A stretch of 45,000 nt of DNA, from positions 1,015,001 to 1,060,000 of the forward strand of contig WPIO01000054.1 of assembly GCA_009760855.2 (NCBI GenBank), read 5' to 3'. Position 1 is the first letter of the stretch. Each line of letters starts with the position of its first letter. The position numbers were made by a program, and so were the translations under genes. Positions 43,827-45,000 of the stretch are shown here, one piece after another. Source of the DNA: Cristatella mucedo (lineage: Eukaryota; Bryozoa; Phylactolaemata; Cristatellidae). The notes beneath the pieces were generated by a model that had not been told where the DNA came from, searched no databases, and worked only from the letters and a program-made list of their open reading frames with translations.

Positions 43827-45000
43827 GTAAGTAACATTGCACTTTCAGCATGGCAGACAACAAGCTAAACTACGACAAAGTGTGTTGTATCACTTGCTTT
43901 GAATTTTAATCAACAAATTTACCGCTTTGTCGCCTCTAGCTCATGTGCTTAGAAAGGATTCGCTGTCCATAACTTACTAGATGCTTATGGATACTGACGC
44001 ACTTGTGCATGTAAACCACCACTATGAAAGATGACAAATTTTAAAGTAAGTTCAGGCACACCGTAAATTGTCTAGTAAAAAGTAGGATAGGCTACGAGAA
44101 ACCGCCGGCATGGTGCAGTGTTATTTACTTGTAAGGGTTAATAAGCCATAGTGGGTGAGAAAAGTACCGAAAAGCAATTACAAACTATAAAGCTGTCTTT
44201 TTGAGTGAAATCTGTCGATACCGGTACGGTCGCTCTTAAATGAGTGCTTGCCTGAAAGTCGAATCGACTGGCCGGACCGGAAGGACCGACTTAACGCAAA
44301 AAATGCCCACGTCCAAGAGAGCAAACAGCTTGCAGTGGACGCGTAGGCGAGCATAGATAGAACCAATAGCCTGAGAATGATGAATGCGTCATCCCGCTAT
44401 AAATCTCAGCTTGGAGCCGGGCTGTGAAAGCAGACGAACTTTTGCGCGCGTGCGCGGGCGGGCGGTCTTTCGGGCTCGGCCGCCGCCGATAGGCGACAGG
44501 CACGTTTCGTTCGGGCTTTGCTTCTTCTCTGACGCTGGACGCCACGTGAGGCGAACGCCGCTTTGCGCTCCTGTCCACTCTGCCGAGAAAATCCGGGTGC
44601 TACAGCTGAGAGCCCGCTGAGCGCTCGAACGGCCCGAGCGAATGCCCCGCCCGCCCGCTGCCGGCGCCGCCGCCGCAGCCGCCGCGCCTCGGGCCGCCGG
44701 TTTGCTGCCCGCTGGCGTGCGAGGTTGCCGACGCAGTCCAAGACAGCGGCTGCGGAGCTAGGTGGGCGGAGCTAGCGGAGAGCTACAGGAGCTGCAGCTT
44801 TCGCTCCTCCTCCCTCGCCGGAAAGCGGGACAGAAGCGGTACCCGCTACGTCCTACGACGTGCGACCTACGTCACCGACGACGAAATTATCAATGAGCGA
44901 CAGCCGAGTTCTGTCGAGAAAAATGAAATCATTGAGCGGCGCTATAATTTTTTCTATTTAATCGCACGTCTAGCCCCCTGCGTGAAACTCTTTCGCACCT
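43827..45000 (+). other. Start of chitin synthase intron 11, with CpG-rich block
   Basis: It begins GTAAGT. No further chitin synthase exon could be found. 44440-44830 is very G/C- and CpG-rich (GCGCGCGTGCGCGGGCGGGC) and breaks the AT-rich background. No start codon with a convincing frame could be chosen in it. Confidence 0.45.

Overview
The window is a piece of an animal nuclear genome. It has split genes with GT-AG introns, L2-like non-LTR retrotransposon remnants, tRNA-derived SINEs and long dinucleotide microsatellites. It holds one recognisable host gene, an animal-type (family GT2) chitin synthase on the + strand. I could join eleven exons by reading frame and intron phase: 9949-10271, 18357-18567, 18690-18821, 19880-20147, 29515-29868, 34037-34149, 34439-34662, 35012-35376, 35983-36239, 40158-40961 and 43610-43826. 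They give about 1089 codons: an acidic N-terminus, the N-terminal membrane segments, the whole catalytic domain and the first post-catalytic membrane segments. The C-terminal end lies beyond position 45000. The species cannot be named. The many introns and the repeat types argue against a compact insect genome and would fit many other chitin-making animals, including marine invertebrates and fishes.

Layout. 1-9300 is intergenic and repeat-rich: a decamer satellite seeded by a perfect palindrome, a GA/GACA tract, LINE and SINE fragments, and CA/TA/TC microsatellites. 9301-9714 is a 44-bp minisatellite carrying two forkhead-type cores and one E-box per unit, just upstream of a TATA box (9846) and the proposed start (9949). 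10272-43609 are the introns, which carry almost all the mobile DNA. 43827-45000 is the start of intron 11, ending in a CpG-rich block.

Repeats. There are two LINE lineages. Family A has a 3' end that runs into (ATTAC)n. Family B has a 3' end with a GCGC-closed stem-loop followed by (TTA)n. Both keep a YADD-type reverse transcriptase motif, but every copy is broken. There are at least two tRNA-derived SINE families; family C shares the family B stem-loop tail, which suggests it is mobilised by family B. Several nested insertions give a relative order of activity. Smaller remnants are a frameshifted hAT/BED-finger transposase piece at about 27.1-27.5 kb and a possible broken trypsin-like serine protease exon at about 14.6 kb.

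All exon calls rest on reading frame, intron phase and recognition of family motifs by eye; no alignment or database search was run.
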